Shown here: positions 37,950-46,678 of the stretch, one piece after another
Position numbering within the stretch: the stretch's first letter is position 1
How the letters are laid out: every line of letters begins with the position of its first letter
Source of the DNA: Candidatus Aminicenantota bacterium
Lineage (GTDB): Bacteria; Acidobacteriota; Aminicenantia; Aminicenantales; Aminicenantaceae
Reading direction: 5' to 3'
Length of the DNA stretch: 64,000 nucleotides
Assembly (NCBI GenBank): GCA_016927475.1
Contig: JAFGMO010000067.1
Location: 17,872 to 81,871 of the forward strand
Program-made: the position numbers and the translations under genes
Notes under the pieces: generated by a model
What the model was told of the DNA's origin: nothing
Seen by the model: only the letters and a program-made list of their open reading frames with translations
The model's database searches: none

Positions 37950-38654
37950 ATGACGAAACGTTATATAACAATGGCGATTTTGGTTTTTTGTTTGGCCGCG
38001 GCTGTTTCCTGTGTCGGTGTGGGAGATATTGTTTTCGAAGAAAAAACCGTTGCGCTCGGATCCGCTGATGAAGTCGAGGTCGAATTGAGAATGAATTCCG
38101 GCGAGCTAAAGCTGGAAGGCGGCTCTGATGATCTTATGGATGCTGAATTTTCTTACAATGTCGAACGCTGGAAGCCTACCGTCGATTACAAGATTCTCGG
38201 CCGGCGGGGAATTCTCAAGGTCCGGCAGGGAAAATCCGATAGGATTCCCGTAGGGAATTCGCACAACAAGTGGCTTATCCGTTTGAAGGAACAGGTTTCC
38301 ATCATGCTGACTATAGATTTCGGAGCGGGTGAGGGCGACCTCGATTTGAGAGGAATCAATCTTGCATCCTTGGATATTGACATGGGAGTGGGTGACCTGA
38401 GCCTCGACCTGTCTGGTATCGACCCGAAGGATTTGTCTGTCACGCTTGACGGGGGTGTGGGCAGTGCCGTTGTCTACCTGCCGAGAAGCATGAATGTTAC
38501 TGTGCGTGTTGACGGGGGGCTTGGATCCGTTGATGCTCCAGGCTTCCAGAAATCAGGAAATGTGTATTCCTATGAAACCCTGGGGGAAAATGTGCCCCGT
38601 CTCGATGTCAATGTAGATGCCGGCATAGGCAGTATTGACCTGAAATTAAAATAA
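37950..38654 (+). CDS. DUF4097/LiaF-like toastrack lipoprotein
   Basis: 234 residues with an N-terminal signal ending at C21 (LAAAVSC), a marginal lipobox. The rest is repetitive beta structure built of short blocks such as GAGEGDLDLRGINLASLDID, MGVGDLSLDLSGIDPKDLSV and VDAGIGSIDLKLK, typical of the DUF4097/LiaF C-terminal right-handed beta (toastrack) fold. Such domains are linked to envelope stress sensing, but no kinase or regulator adjoins it. GGT follows 19 bases downstream, so the two are likely co-transcribed. Ribosome binding site AAGGAGG. Confidence 0.78.
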   Translation: MTKRYITMAILVFCLAAAVSCVGVGDIVFEEKTVALGSADEVEVELRMNSGELKLEGGSDDLMDAEFSYNVERWKPTVDYKILGRRGILKVRQGKSDRIPVGNSHNKWLIRLKEQVSIMLTIDFGAGEGDLDLRGINLASLDIDMGVGDLSLDLSGIDPKDLSVTLDGGVGSAVVYLPRSMNVTVRVDGGLGSVDAPGFQKSGNVYSYETLGENVPRLDVNVDAGIGSIDLKLK

Positions 38655-38673
38655 TTCTTTTAATAGGAGACCA

Positions 38674-40362
38674 ATGTTTTTTAAAAAACAGAGTCCGCAA
38701 AGGGCGGTTTTTTTTCTTTTCCTTGTTTTCCTTGGGGGCTTTTTTATCCTGGTCCAACCAGGAAAAGCCGCAGAGGCTGGAAAACAGGCGGCTGTCGGAA
38801 CCAAAGGCATAATCAGTTCAGCCCATCCTCTGGCCACTCAGGCTGGATTAAAAGTCCTCGAAGAGGGCGGTAATGCCTTTGATGCCGCGGTAACCGTCGC
38901 CGCTGTCCTTAATGTCGTTGAACCCATGAATTCAGGTATGGGAGGGTACGGAACGATCCTTATTTATGCGGCTGAAGAAAAGCGGACGCGCTTTCTGGAT
39001 TCAAGCGGGAAAATTCCCGCCGCCGTGAATTCGGATGTTTTCCGGCCTTCTTACCCCCATTATATAAAAAACCGAACCGGAGCCAAGGCTGTTTCGACTC
39101 CCGGTAATGTTAATGCCTGGTGGGCACTATCCGAGAAATATGGAAAACTTCCTTGGGCGGTACTTTTTGAAAGAGCTTCAGAACTGGCGGAAGCGGGTTT
39201 TCGCGTGAGCCGGGAACTGTCCATGACAATAAAGAGGGCCTTTCCCGTTTTCAACGAATACGGCCGTTCCATATACGGGAAGAATGGCCATCCCTTGGAA
39301 CATGGAGATATCCTGATACAAAAAGACCTGGCCTTTTCCCTGCGAAAACTGGCGGAAATGGGACCGAAGGTATTTTACGCCGGGTCCTTGGGAGAGGCTG
39401 TAGACAAGGCCATGAAAAAGTATGGGGGTTTTTTATCCCTGACGGATCTTAATGCGGACCGGGCCGAATGGTGGGATCCTATTCGTATCTCCTTCCAAGG
39501 ATACGATGTTGTGACGGCATCCCCTCCGTCGACGGCTTTTCCCTCTTTGATCCGGCTGGGCTTGATGAGCCGCTTCGACGGCAGGGCCCTCGGTCATAAC
39601 TCGGCCGACTACCTGCACTTCTTTATCGAAGCGACCAAACACGCTTTTTGGTGCCGGCTGGCCTATGCGGGCGACCCGGAGGTCAAACCGCCTCCTCTGG
39701 AAAAACTCCTTTCGGAAAACTATTGGAGTGAAACCGTAAAAAAATTCAATAAAAATAAAGCTTTGACTTTTTTCCCTCCAGGTATAGGTTCCGGTGACCA
39801 TAAGCATACGACCCATTTCGTAACGGCCGACCGCTGGGGTAATATCGTCAGCGCTACACAGACACTTGGGAATTCTTTCGGCTGTAGGATTATGGTCGAA
39901 GGAACGGGCATCTGGCTTAATAATTCTCTTTCCTACTGCACCTTCGAACCTAAGGGCAACCCTATGGATGCTTTTCCCGGGCGAAGGAAACTCTCCGGCG
40001 ACTGCCCGACCATCATCTTTAAGGATGGAAAACCCTGGGCCGCGCTTGGAACACCGGGCGGTCATACCATCGGTCAGACCGTTCCTCAGATGGTGATGAA
40101 TCTTATCACCTTTGGTATGGACATCCAGGAAGCCCTATCCGCTCCCCGAGTCAGCTTTGTCGAACCCGACTTGATATTTGTCGAATATGGGATTCCAAAT
40201 GAAGTGATTGAAGAGTTGAAAAAAAGAGGGCATAAAATCCGGAGGACTAGAGGATTAACAAATGCCCACGGCCTGACTATTGTCTACGATGACAACGGAA
40301 AGCCCGCCGCCTTCAAGGGAGCCGCCGATCCGAGAGGTGGGGGATTGGCTGCCGGTTTTTAA
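38674..40362 (+). CDS. ggt: Gamma-glutamyltransferase
   Basis: Exported Ntn-hydrolase of 562 residues that cleaves glutathione and gamma-glutamyl peptides. A signal peptide (RAVFFLFLVFLGGFFILVQP) precedes ISSAHPLATQAGLKVLEEGG and NVVEPMNSGMGGYGTILIYA. Autoprocessing would occur before T379 in HKHTTHFVTADRWGN, the catalytic Thr of the small subunit. Conserved GTPGGHTIGQTVPQ follows. Ribosome binding site AGGAG. Fits the peptide and amino-acid scavenging theme of the window. Confidence 0.93.
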   Translation: MFFKKQSPQRAVFFLFLVFLGGFFILVQPGKAAEAGKQAAVGTKGIISSAHPLATQAGLKVLEEGGNAFDAAVTVAAVLNVVEPMNSGMGGYGTILIYAAEEKRTRFLDSSGKIPAAVNSDVFRPSYPHYIKNRTGAKAVSTPGNVNAWWALSEKYGKLPWAVLFERASELAEAGFRVSRELSMTIKRAFPVFNEYGRSIYGKNGHPLEHGDILIQKDLAFSLRKLAEMGPKVFYAGSLGEAVDKAMKKYGGFLSLTDLNADRAEWWDPIRISFQGYDVVTASPPSTAFPSLIRLGLMSRFDGRALGHNSADYLHFFIEATKHAFWCRLAYAGDPEVKPPPLEKLLSENYWSETVKKFNKNKALTFFPPGIGSGDHKHTTHFVTADRWGNIVSATQTLGNSFGCRIMVEGTGIWLNNSLSYCTFEPKGNPMDAFPGRRKLSGDCPTIIFKDGKPWAALGTPGGHTIGQTVPQMVMNLITFGMDIQEALSAPRVSFVEPDLIFVEYGIPNEVIEELKKRGHKIRRTRGLTNAHGLTIVYDDNGKPAAFKGAADPRGGGLAAGF

Positions 40363-40363
40363 T

Positions 40364-40390
40364 CCTTATCACTCATAAATTTGGCCGGAT
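40364..40390. repeat. Partial copy of the intergenic repeat end
   Basis: CTCATAAATTTGGCCGGAT matches the left end of copy A (TTCATAAATTTGGCCGACAC), then diverges. It lies immediately after the ggt stop codon; no core is seen here. Confidence 0.5.
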
Positions 40391-40520
40391 CATTCTTTAA
40401 CATGGATATCACAAGCGACCCTATCTATTAATCATAAAGGTTTGAGAAAGAACACTTTTTTTACCATTCAAATTACGATATAATTAAATATACCAAAACA
40501 TCAAACCTTGAATTGACGTA

Positions 40521-42299
40521 ATGAAAATCAAATATCTCGACGGCGGACGTTTTTATTATGCGTTTATTGCGGGGGGAAATGCCGTTATTGACGACCGGAA
40601 TTATCTTAACAAGATCAATGTTTTCCCCGTCCCGGATGCGGATACGGGGACCAACATGGCTTCGACCATGCATTCCATTGCCGAAAGTACCAGGTTCAAC
40701 CGATCGCTTCATGCCACTCTTCGGTCCATCGCCGACGCCGCGCTGTCGGGCGCCAGGGGTAATTCAGGCCTTATTTTTGCCCAGTTCATACAGGGTATAA
40801 GCGATGAAATTCGAAGCGAAAAAAGAATATCGACAAAATCGTTCGGGGAGTCGGTGAAAAAGGCGGTTCAGCATGCCTACAGGGCCATGGTTTCTCCCGT
40901 TGAGGGAACGATGCTGACCGTGATGCGGGATTGGGCGGATGCGGTCTACCAGCACAGAATAAAAACGGCTGATTTTGTTGAGCTTTTTTCGCATTCTCTT
41001 CAAGCGGCGAAAAAGTCCCTAAAAAATACCCCCAAGAAGCTTTCTGTCCTGGCAAAGGCGGGAGTGGTGGATGCCGGGGCTAAGGGATTTGTTGATTTCC
41101 TGGAAGGGATTTTTCAATTCATTACCGGAGGAAGGTTGAAAAAGGTTGCCCGGATCCGTCTCCAAGGGCAAGACCTGCGTTCTCCGATTCATTCTTTGAA
41201 AAACGGCGTTCAGCATCGTTATTGCACCGAAGCTCTTCTCACGGGAAGCGAAATAGATCTGGAAAGCCTGAGAAGGCTTATGAAAAGATTCGGGGATTCT
41301 GCTATCGCGGTGGGAAATGAAACCAAAGCGAGGCTCCATCTTCATACAAACAAGCCGGCGGAATTTTTCAAACGGGTTGAGGATTTTGGAACGATCATTC
41401 AGATTAAAGCGGATGATATGCAAATGCAGTATGAGGCCGCTCATAAACGAAAGTACAAAATCGCTCTGGTGACCGATTCAGCCTGCGACCTTCCTGCCGA
41501 TATGTTTTCCAAACACCAGATCCATGTTGTTCCGTTCAACTTGAATTTCGGAAAAAGCCTTTTTCTGGATAGAATTACTTTGATGGCCGACCGGTTTTAT
41601 TCCCTTCTGAAAACAAGCAAAGAACATCCGACAACTTCGCTTCCGAACATAGCCACGATACAAAACATGCTCTCCTTTCTGGCCACCCACTACGAATCTA
41701 TCTTTGTTGTCAGCATCTCAGCCAAACTGAGCGGAACATATGAATCCTTTTGTAAAGCTGCGAAAAGTATGAAAGAGAAAAAGATAAGCGTTATTGATTC
41801 CCGCCACTTGTCCGTATCGCAGGGCCTTGTCGTAAAAAGGATTCTTGATGCCATAAGAGAGGGCAAATCCCATAAGGAGATTTTGGCCAAAACACAGGAG
41901 TGGGTTGCCAAAACCAGGATTCTGGTGGACATTCGAACCCTGAAGTACATGGTCAGAGGGGGGAGAGTGAGTCCGCTCAAAGGATTTATAGCCAACATAT
42001 TGAATCTAAAGCCGATTATCGTTTTGGATGAAGAAGGCAAAGCCGTTGCCCACGGAAAATCATTCAGCCGGAAAAGCAACATGAAAAAAATCGTGGCAAA
42101 AATCGCCGAGATGGCTTCTCAGGGAAAGTGTTGGAATTATGCCATTGCCCATGCTCAGAACAGGGAACGGGCGGATGAGTATGCGGACCAGTTGACCTCT
42201 ATTCTCGGCAAGCCGCCGGCCTTTATCAGTGAAGTCGCACCGGTTGTTGGTGTTCATAACGGTATTGGTGTCTTGGGCATTGGTTTCATGTTTGAATAA
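40521..42299 (+). CDS. DhaL(DAK2)-DegV fusion, putative fused fatty acid kinase
   Basis: 592 residues. N-terminal DhaL/DAK2 nucleotide-binding domain (about 1-205) with NKINVFPVPDADTGTNMAST, then a FakA-type middle domain (about 215-310), then a full DegV lipid-binding domain (about 312-590) with YKIALVTDSACDLPADMF, HPTTSLPNIATIQNML, FVVSISAKLSGTYES and VAPVVGVHNGIGVLGIGF. In Firmicutes, FakA (kinase) and FakB/DegV (acyl carrier) are separate; here DegV replaces the FakA C-terminal domain. Likely phosphorylates a bound fatty acid. No clear ribosome binding site. A 12-base gap leads to the DUF1295 gene. Confidence 0.85.
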   Translation: MKIKYLDGGRFYYAFIAGGNAVIDDRNYLNKINVFPVPDADTGTNMASTMHSIAESTRFNRSLHATLRSIADAALSGARGNSGLIFAQFIQGISDEIRSEKRISTKSFGESVKKAVQHAYRAMVSPVEGTMLTVMRDWADAVYQHRIKTADFVELFSHSLQAAKKSLKNTPKKLSVLAKAGVVDAGAKGFVDFLEGIFQFITGGRLKKVARIRLQGQDLRSPIHSLKNGVQHRYCTEALLTGSEIDLESLRRLMKRFGDSAIAVGNETKARLHLHTNKPAEFFKRVEDFGTIIQIKADDMQMQYEAAHKRKYKIALVTDSACDLPADMFSKHQIHVVPFNLNFGKSLFLDRITLMADRFYSLLKTSKEHPTTSLPNIATIQNMLSFLATHYESIFVVSISAKLSGTYESFCKAAKSMKEKKISVIDSRHLSVSQGLVVKRILDAIREGKSHKEILAKTQEWVAKTRILVDIRTLKYMVRGGRVSPLKGFIANILNLKPIIVLDEEGKAVAHGKSFSRKSNMKKIVAKIAEMASQGKCWNYAIAHAQNRERADEYADQLTSILGKPPAFISEVAPVVGVHNGIGVLGIGFMFE

Positions 42300-42311
42300 A
42301 TCAGGCAGGAG

Positions 42312-43085
42312 ATGGAATCCTTTTTAGGTTATGCTGCGCTAGCGATATTTGTTTATATGACCCTTGCTTTTTTTACAGCTCTCGCTTTAAAAGACAATTC
42401 ACTGGCCGATATTTTTTGGGGAGGGGGTTTTGGAGGCGTAGCTCTTTTAACCTTTTTTCTTGGACCGGATTTCACGTCAAGACAGCTTTTGGTGCTCATC
42501 CTTGTTTTGGTTTGGGGAATCCGGCTGGCGGTTTATGTCGCCCTGCGAAACCGGGGCCGTGGAGAAGATTACCGTTACGCCAAATGGAGAAAAGACTGGG
42601 GACGCTGGTTTATTCCGAGGAGCTACCTGCAGGTCTTTTTACTCCAAGGTTTTTTCATGTTGATCATTTCCGCTCCGATTATTCTGGTTAATCATTCAAA
42701 TGAAAGGGGACTTTGTCTTCTCGATTTATTAGGATTAGCCGTTTGGCTGACCGGATTTTTTTTCGAAGCAGTCGGAGATTTCCAGCTTCGTAAGTTTAAA
42801 AAGGACCCCTCTCATAAAGGTAAAATTATAAACAGCGGATTGTGGAAATTTACCCGTCATCCCAACTATTTCGGTGAAAGTTGTATGTGGTGGGGCCTTT
42901 TTATCATTGCTCTCTCAGTGAAAAATGGATGGATGGCCGTGGTCAGCCCCCTGCTCATCACATGGCTTCTTTTGAAAGTTTCCGGCGTGGCCATGCTGGA
43001 AAAAAAATACAAGGACAATGCGGAGTTCAGGGAATATGCCAGGAAGACATCTGCCTTTATTCCCTGGTTTCCTAAAAAAGCATAA
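42312..43085 (+). CDS. DUF1295 / steroid 5-alpha-reductase-like membrane protein
   Basis: 257 residues with six or seven membrane helices. The C-terminal part has GLWKFTRHPNYFGESCMWWG, the conserved isoprenylcysteine methyltransferase/steroid-reductase-type RHPNYFGE box, and ends KKYKDNAEFREYARKTSAFI. Probably acts on a lipid with a nicotinamide or SAM cofactor. It lies 12 bases after the DhaL-DegV fusion and 17 before the S46 peptidase, so lipid metabolism shared with the fusion is plausible. AGGAG is immediately before the ATG, unusually close. Confidence 0.88.
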   Translation: MESFLGYAALAIFVYMTLAFFTALALKDNSLADIFWGGGFGGVALLTFFLGPDFTSRQLLVLILVLVWGIRLAVYVALRNRGRGEDYRYAKWRKDWGRWFIPRSYLQVFLLQGFFMLIISAPIILVNHSNERGLCLLDLLGLAVWLTGFFFEAVGDFQLRKFKKDPSHKGKIINSGLWKFTRHPNYFGESCMWWGLFIIALSVKNGWMAVVSPLLITWLLLKVSGVAMLEKKYKDNAEFREYARKTSAFIPWFPKKA

Positions 43086-43102
43086 ATAAAAGAGGAGGAG
43101 GC

Positions 43103-45259
43103 ATGAAAATATATCGCGTTTTTATTTTATTTATTACCTTGTTGGTCCTTGTTCTTTTTTGTGTGGCCGATGAGGGAATGTGGCCCATGAGCGAGATCTC
43201 CAAACTTAATCTAAGGGATAAAGGGCTGGAGATTCCGCCGGAGGAAATTTACAATCCGGATGGATTAAGCCTGATTTATGCCGTGGTTAATGTTGGTGCG
43301 ACCGGTTCTTTTGTCTCTCCAGATGGACTTATCATCACCAATCACCATGTTGCTTACGGTTCCGTCCAGGCGGCCAGCACAAAGGAGAAAGATTATATCA
43401 GGCATGGATTTCTTGCCCGAAACCTATCTGATGAGATTCCCGCCCAGGGACGAACTGCGAGGATCATCGATTCGTTCCGGGATGTTTCAGAAGAGGTTCT
43501 CAGCGTGGTCGAACCGGGAATGTCCTATGCGGATAGAACGAAAGCCGTTGAAAGAAAAATCAAAGACATCGTTAAAAGAGAAGAGAAACAACATCCCGGT
43601 AAACGGGCGGAAGTGGCGGAGATGTTCAGCGGAAAAACCTATGTTCTCTTTCTCTATACGTATTTGAGAGATATTCGTCTTGTGTACGTTCCTCCCCGCT
43701 CTATTGGAGAATTCGGTGGTGAAACGGATAACTGGATGTGGCCCAGACACACGGGTGATTTTTCCTTTATGCGTGCGTATGTGGCACCTGACGGGTCGCC
43801 CGCGGATTATTCTCCGGATAATGTGCCTTTTCACCCAAAAAAATATCTACGGATCGCTCCGGAAGGAGTTAGAGAAGGGGATTTTGTTTTTATTCTCGGT
43901 TATCCGGGCCGGACATACCGCCACCGAACTTCCTATTTTTTATCCTTTGAAGAAGAAATAAGAATGCCCTATGTTGTTGACTGGTATCAATGGCAAATCG
44001 ATATCATACAGAAGATTGGCGAAAAAGACCGGGGCATTGCCATCAAGCATCTCTCCCGTATCAAAGGACTTTCCAACACGATGAAAAATTATAGAGGCAA
44101 GCTGGTTGGGATGGAACGCCTTGATATGACGGCCAAAAAAAGGGCCGAGGAAGAGAATATGCAGAAGTTTATTGATGCCGATGGAAATTTAAAAGCGAAA
44201 TACGGCGATCTTCTGGAAAAAATTGGCGAGGTTTTTCGTGATATGAGGCAAAACGCCGAATCCGAACTGCTTTTGGACTATCTTCCGCGTAGTGTTATTA
44301 TGCTTTATTTTGCCACGACTGTTTATGAGGCAGCCCATGAACTTCGAAAGCCCGATCTGGAAAGAGAATCCGCTTACATGGACCGCAACTTTCCCAGGCT
44401 GAAACAACGGCTTGCACTCTATTTGAGAAATTACTTTGAGCCTACCGATAAGATCGTTTTAAAGGAAATCCTGCTTCGGGCCTTCAGGCTTCCGGAGGGG
44501 CAGAGGATCAAAGCGCTGGAGGAAATCATCGGCGGAAGAACGGAAGGTGACATCGAGATCTTTATCAAAAATGTTTTCGAAAAAAGTCGTCTTGATAAAG
44601 AGGCCATTCTGATGAAAGCCTTGGAAATGTCTCCGGATGAACTGTATGAGATGAACGATCCTTTTATCCAACTGGCAGCCGCACTATATCCCGTTTTCCA
44701 GGAACAAAAAGAAAAAGATCGCACCCGGAAGGGCATTCTGGATGAGCTTCGCGCCAAACTGATCGATGTCAAGCAGGAATACTTGAAGAAAGATTTTATA
44801 CCGGATGCCAACGGGACGCTCCGATTGACATACGGCCGCATCCGTGGTTATTCTCCCAGGGATGCCGTTTGGTACAATCCCATTACCACGCTTGAAGGCG
44901 TGATCGAAAAAACGACAGGGAAGGAACCTTTTGACACACCGGAGAAAATTTTTTCCCTGTATAAGGAACGGAATTTTGGACGGTTTGCTCATCCTGGCTT
45001 AAAAACCGTTCCCGTTTGTATCTTGTATGACATGGATACGACGGGCGGCAATTCGGGAAGTCCCGTCCTTAATGCCCGGGGAGAGCTTATCGGAGTTAAT
45101 TTTGACAGGGCTTATGAAGCCACGATTAACGATTTCGGCTGGAGCGATTCCTACAGCCGTTCCATCGGCGTGGATATCCGCTATGTCTTATGGGTAACCC
45201 AGAAATACGGCGGGGTGAACACGTTGTTGAGAGAGCTGGGAATTGATGTCTCTCAATAA
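43103..45259 (+). CDS. S46-family dipeptidyl-peptidase, intact
   Basis: Exported serine exopeptidase (DPP7/DPP11 type) of 718 residues that releases dipeptides from peptide N-termini. Signal peptide about 1-22; catalytic His in LIITNHHVAYGS (H81/H82), conserved FGGETDNWMWPRHTGDFSFM, nucleophile S651 in TTGGNSGSPVLNARGEL, and C-terminal IGVDIRYVLWVTQKYGG. A central helical insertion (about 270-560) caps the active site. AGAGGAGGAGG upstream. It is the live counterpart of the relic at 19.6-21.3 kb. Confidence 0.94.
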   Translation: MKIYRVFILFITLLVLVLFCVADEGMWPMSEISKLNLRDKGLEIPPEEIYNPDGLSLIYAVVNVGATGSFVSPDGLIITNHHVAYGSVQAASTKEKDYIRHGFLARNLSDEIPAQGRTARIIDSFRDVSEEVLSVVEPGMSYADRTKAVERKIKDIVKREEKQHPGKRAEVAEMFSGKTYVLFLYTYLRDIRLVYVPPRSIGEFGGETDNWMWPRHTGDFSFMRAYVAPDGSPADYSPDNVPFHPKKYLRIAPEGVREGDFVFILGYPGRTYRHRTSYFLSFEEEIRMPYVVDWYQWQIDIIQKIGEKDRGIAIKHLSRIKGLSNTMKNYRGKLVGMERLDMTAKKRAEEENMQKFIDADGNLKAKYGDLLEKIGEVFRDMRQNAESELLLDYLPRSVIMLYFATTVYEAAHELRKPDLERESAYMDRNFPRLKQRLALYLRNYFEPTDKIVLKEILLRAFRLPEGQRIKALEEIIGGRTEGDIEIFIKNVFEKSRLDKEAILMKALEMSPDELYEMNDPFIQLAAALYPVFQEQKEKDRTRKGILDELRAKLIDVKQEYLKKDFIPDANGTLRLTYGRIRGYSPRDAVWYNPITTLEGVIEKTTGKEPFDTPEKIFSLYKERNFGRFAHPGLKTVPVCILYDMDTTGGNSGSPVLNARGELIGVNFDRAYEATINDFGWSDSYSRSIGVDIRYVLWVTQKYGGVNTLLRELGIDVSQ

Positions 45260-45291
45260 TCAGGATTTCCCGGTTCTTGAAGGCACGGAAA

Positions 45292-45355
45292 CTGTTCATG
45301 ATTTGAAAAAATCCCTTTTCTCCTATCGAGTGAAAGAGGATTATTTCATGAACAG
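45292..45355. repeat. Inverted-repeat element between S46 and the unknown pair
   Basis: CTGTTCATGA (45292-45301) and TCATGAACAG (45346-45355) are perfect inverted repeats, and the intervening arms extend the complementarity imperfectly. The CTGTTCAT end is the same as in copy B at 37.55 kb, so this looks like a core-less short member of the same repeat family. It could also terminate the S46 operon. Confidence 0.55.
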
Positions 45356-45396
45356 ACTTGAATTTTTTTCATTTTTTCATTATTTTAGATGACATA

Positions 45397-45936
45397 ATGA
45401 TTGATAGTGATTCGGTTATGGGAAGACTGGATAGACTTGTCTATAAAAAAGCGGAGGAAGCCTACGATTATCTTATGAACGCCATCAAGTCGTTCGAAGG
45501 AATGTTCGGAGGAATATCTTTTCCTGAAACGTCGGATTATTATCGTGCCAAGAATCTTCTCAAGCAAGGAGAAAGTTCTTACGAAGAAGTTTTGAAAAAC
45601 GCCCGAAAGTATCTAGGACCTGTGCCTGATTATGCTTCCAAAGACTTTGAGGAGTGGCGGAAGACCCTTATCGCGGAAAGCCAAATCATCGCCAAGGGAA
45701 TGGACCTTGCCGCATTGAAACAGGAGCTGGCACAAGATGAACTTATGCGAAAGATGATGCCGATCCATGAGATTGAAGCTTTTTTAGGCAAACACTTTAA
45801 CGAACAGAAAATAGGGAAAAGAAAACTTCCCAACATAAAAGCCAGGATGATCATCATGAAGCTGCAGGATTGTTTGACCAGGGCTAAAGATCTGGATAAA
45901 ACAGCACAGAAATTCGTCCAACCCAAGATTACTTAA
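45397..45936 (+). CDS. Unknown helical protein, first of a tandem paralogous pair
   Basis: About 179 residues, mostly alpha-helical, no signal or membrane helix. I recognise no family. It shares a block with the next gene: YYRAKNLLKQGESSYEEVLK, YLGPVPDYASKDFEEWR, then GKRKLPNIKARMIIMKLQDC. The exact start is unsure: ATG at 45397 is used, ATG at 45418 (MGRLDRLVYKK) aligns better with the paralogue, and neither has a strong ribosome binding site. Both genes lie between repeat elements, downstream of the S46 operon. Confidence 0.65.
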   Translation: MIDSDSVMGRLDRLVYKKAEEAYDYLMNAIKSFEGMFGGISFPETSDYYRAKNLLKQGESSYEEVLKNARKYLGPVPDYASKDFEEWRKTLIAESQIIAKGMDLAALKQELAQDELMRKMMPIHEIEAFLGKHFNEQKIGKRKLPNIKARMIIMKLQDCLTRAKDLDKTAQKFVQPKIT

Positions 45937-46007
45937 GCCCGGCTTTTATTAGGTTGCCTCATTTTCCCATAGTGATTCTTATGTAAAACTGAATTTCCGC
46001 CGGGAAG

Positions 46008-46559
46008 ATGATTTCAAAAGACGGCGGATGTAATGAAGCCATGTACGGAGGGATTGAGAAGCTTATCGTCAGAAAAGCGATAAAGTGCGTTGATTCGCTT
46101 CGTGATTCCATTAAGACCTTTCATATTTATCTTGACGAAAACAGCCCTTCCCGGACAATGGATTTTTACCAAGCCCGCAATCTTTTAAAAAACGGGAACC
46201 GGTTGTTTCAAGATGTGCTCACCAATACCCGCAAGCTTCTTGGTCCGCGGCCGGCTTACGCTTCGTCAAAATATGAAGAATGGCGTGAAAGTTACCTTCG
46301 GGGAAGCAAACTTTTAACCGCGGGAGAAACGGTTGAAGGCCTCGCGGAAGAGTTGAAGAGCGATGATTTCGTCTCAAAAATATTGGAACCCGATGAAATT
46401 GATCCGTTTGTAAAAGAGCATTTTGAAAGCCAGAGAACCGGAAGAAGAAGAATTTGCAACATCAAAGTCAGGATTATCATTACCAAGCTGGAAAGCCTCA
46501 TCAACGAGGCTGAAGAACTTCATAAAACAGCTATGAAGAAGCAGCAGGACAGCCTCTAA
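46008..46559 (+). CDS. Unknown helical protein, second of a tandem paralogous pair
   Basis: 183 residues (or 172 if it begins at the ATG at 46041, MYGGIEKLIVRKAI, which matches the start of its neighbour). Same predicted helical build and the same conserved block as the preceding gene: FYQARNLLKNGNRLFQDVLT, LLGPRPAYASSKYEEWR and GRRRICNIKVRIIITKLESL. The 71-base gap and same strand suggest co-expression after a tandem duplication. No family recognised and no catalytic motif seen; the pattern is one of two small interacting or redundant proteins. Confidence 0.68.
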   Translation: MISKDGGCNEAMYGGIEKLIVRKAIKCVDSLRDSIKTFHIYLDENSPSRTMDFYQARNLLKNGNRLFQDVLTNTRKLLGPRPAYASSKYEEWRESYLRGSKLLTAGETVEGLAEELKSDDFVSKILEPDEIDPFVKEHFESQRTGRRRICNIKVRIIITKLESLINEAEELHKTAMKKQQDSL

Positions 46560-46640
46560 CCTGCTTTATTCATAAAAAATGGCGAGCCTGCATTATTCAT
46601 AAATTCGGCCGGCACCAACAGATAATTTCATTGATATCCG
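46560..46640. repeat. Doubled left end of the intergenic repeat, copy C
   Basis: CCTGCTTTATTCATAAAAAA at 46560 is followed by a second end at 46587 that matches copy A base for base over most of 45 bases: CCTGCATTATTCATAAATTC, then GGCCGGCACCAACAGATAAT. No core or right end is present. It separates the unknown pair from the convergent large exported protein. Confidence 0.6.
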
Positions 46641-46678
46641 GCTTTAATGATGTTTTTGAGTCGAGGTTGTTTTCCGTT

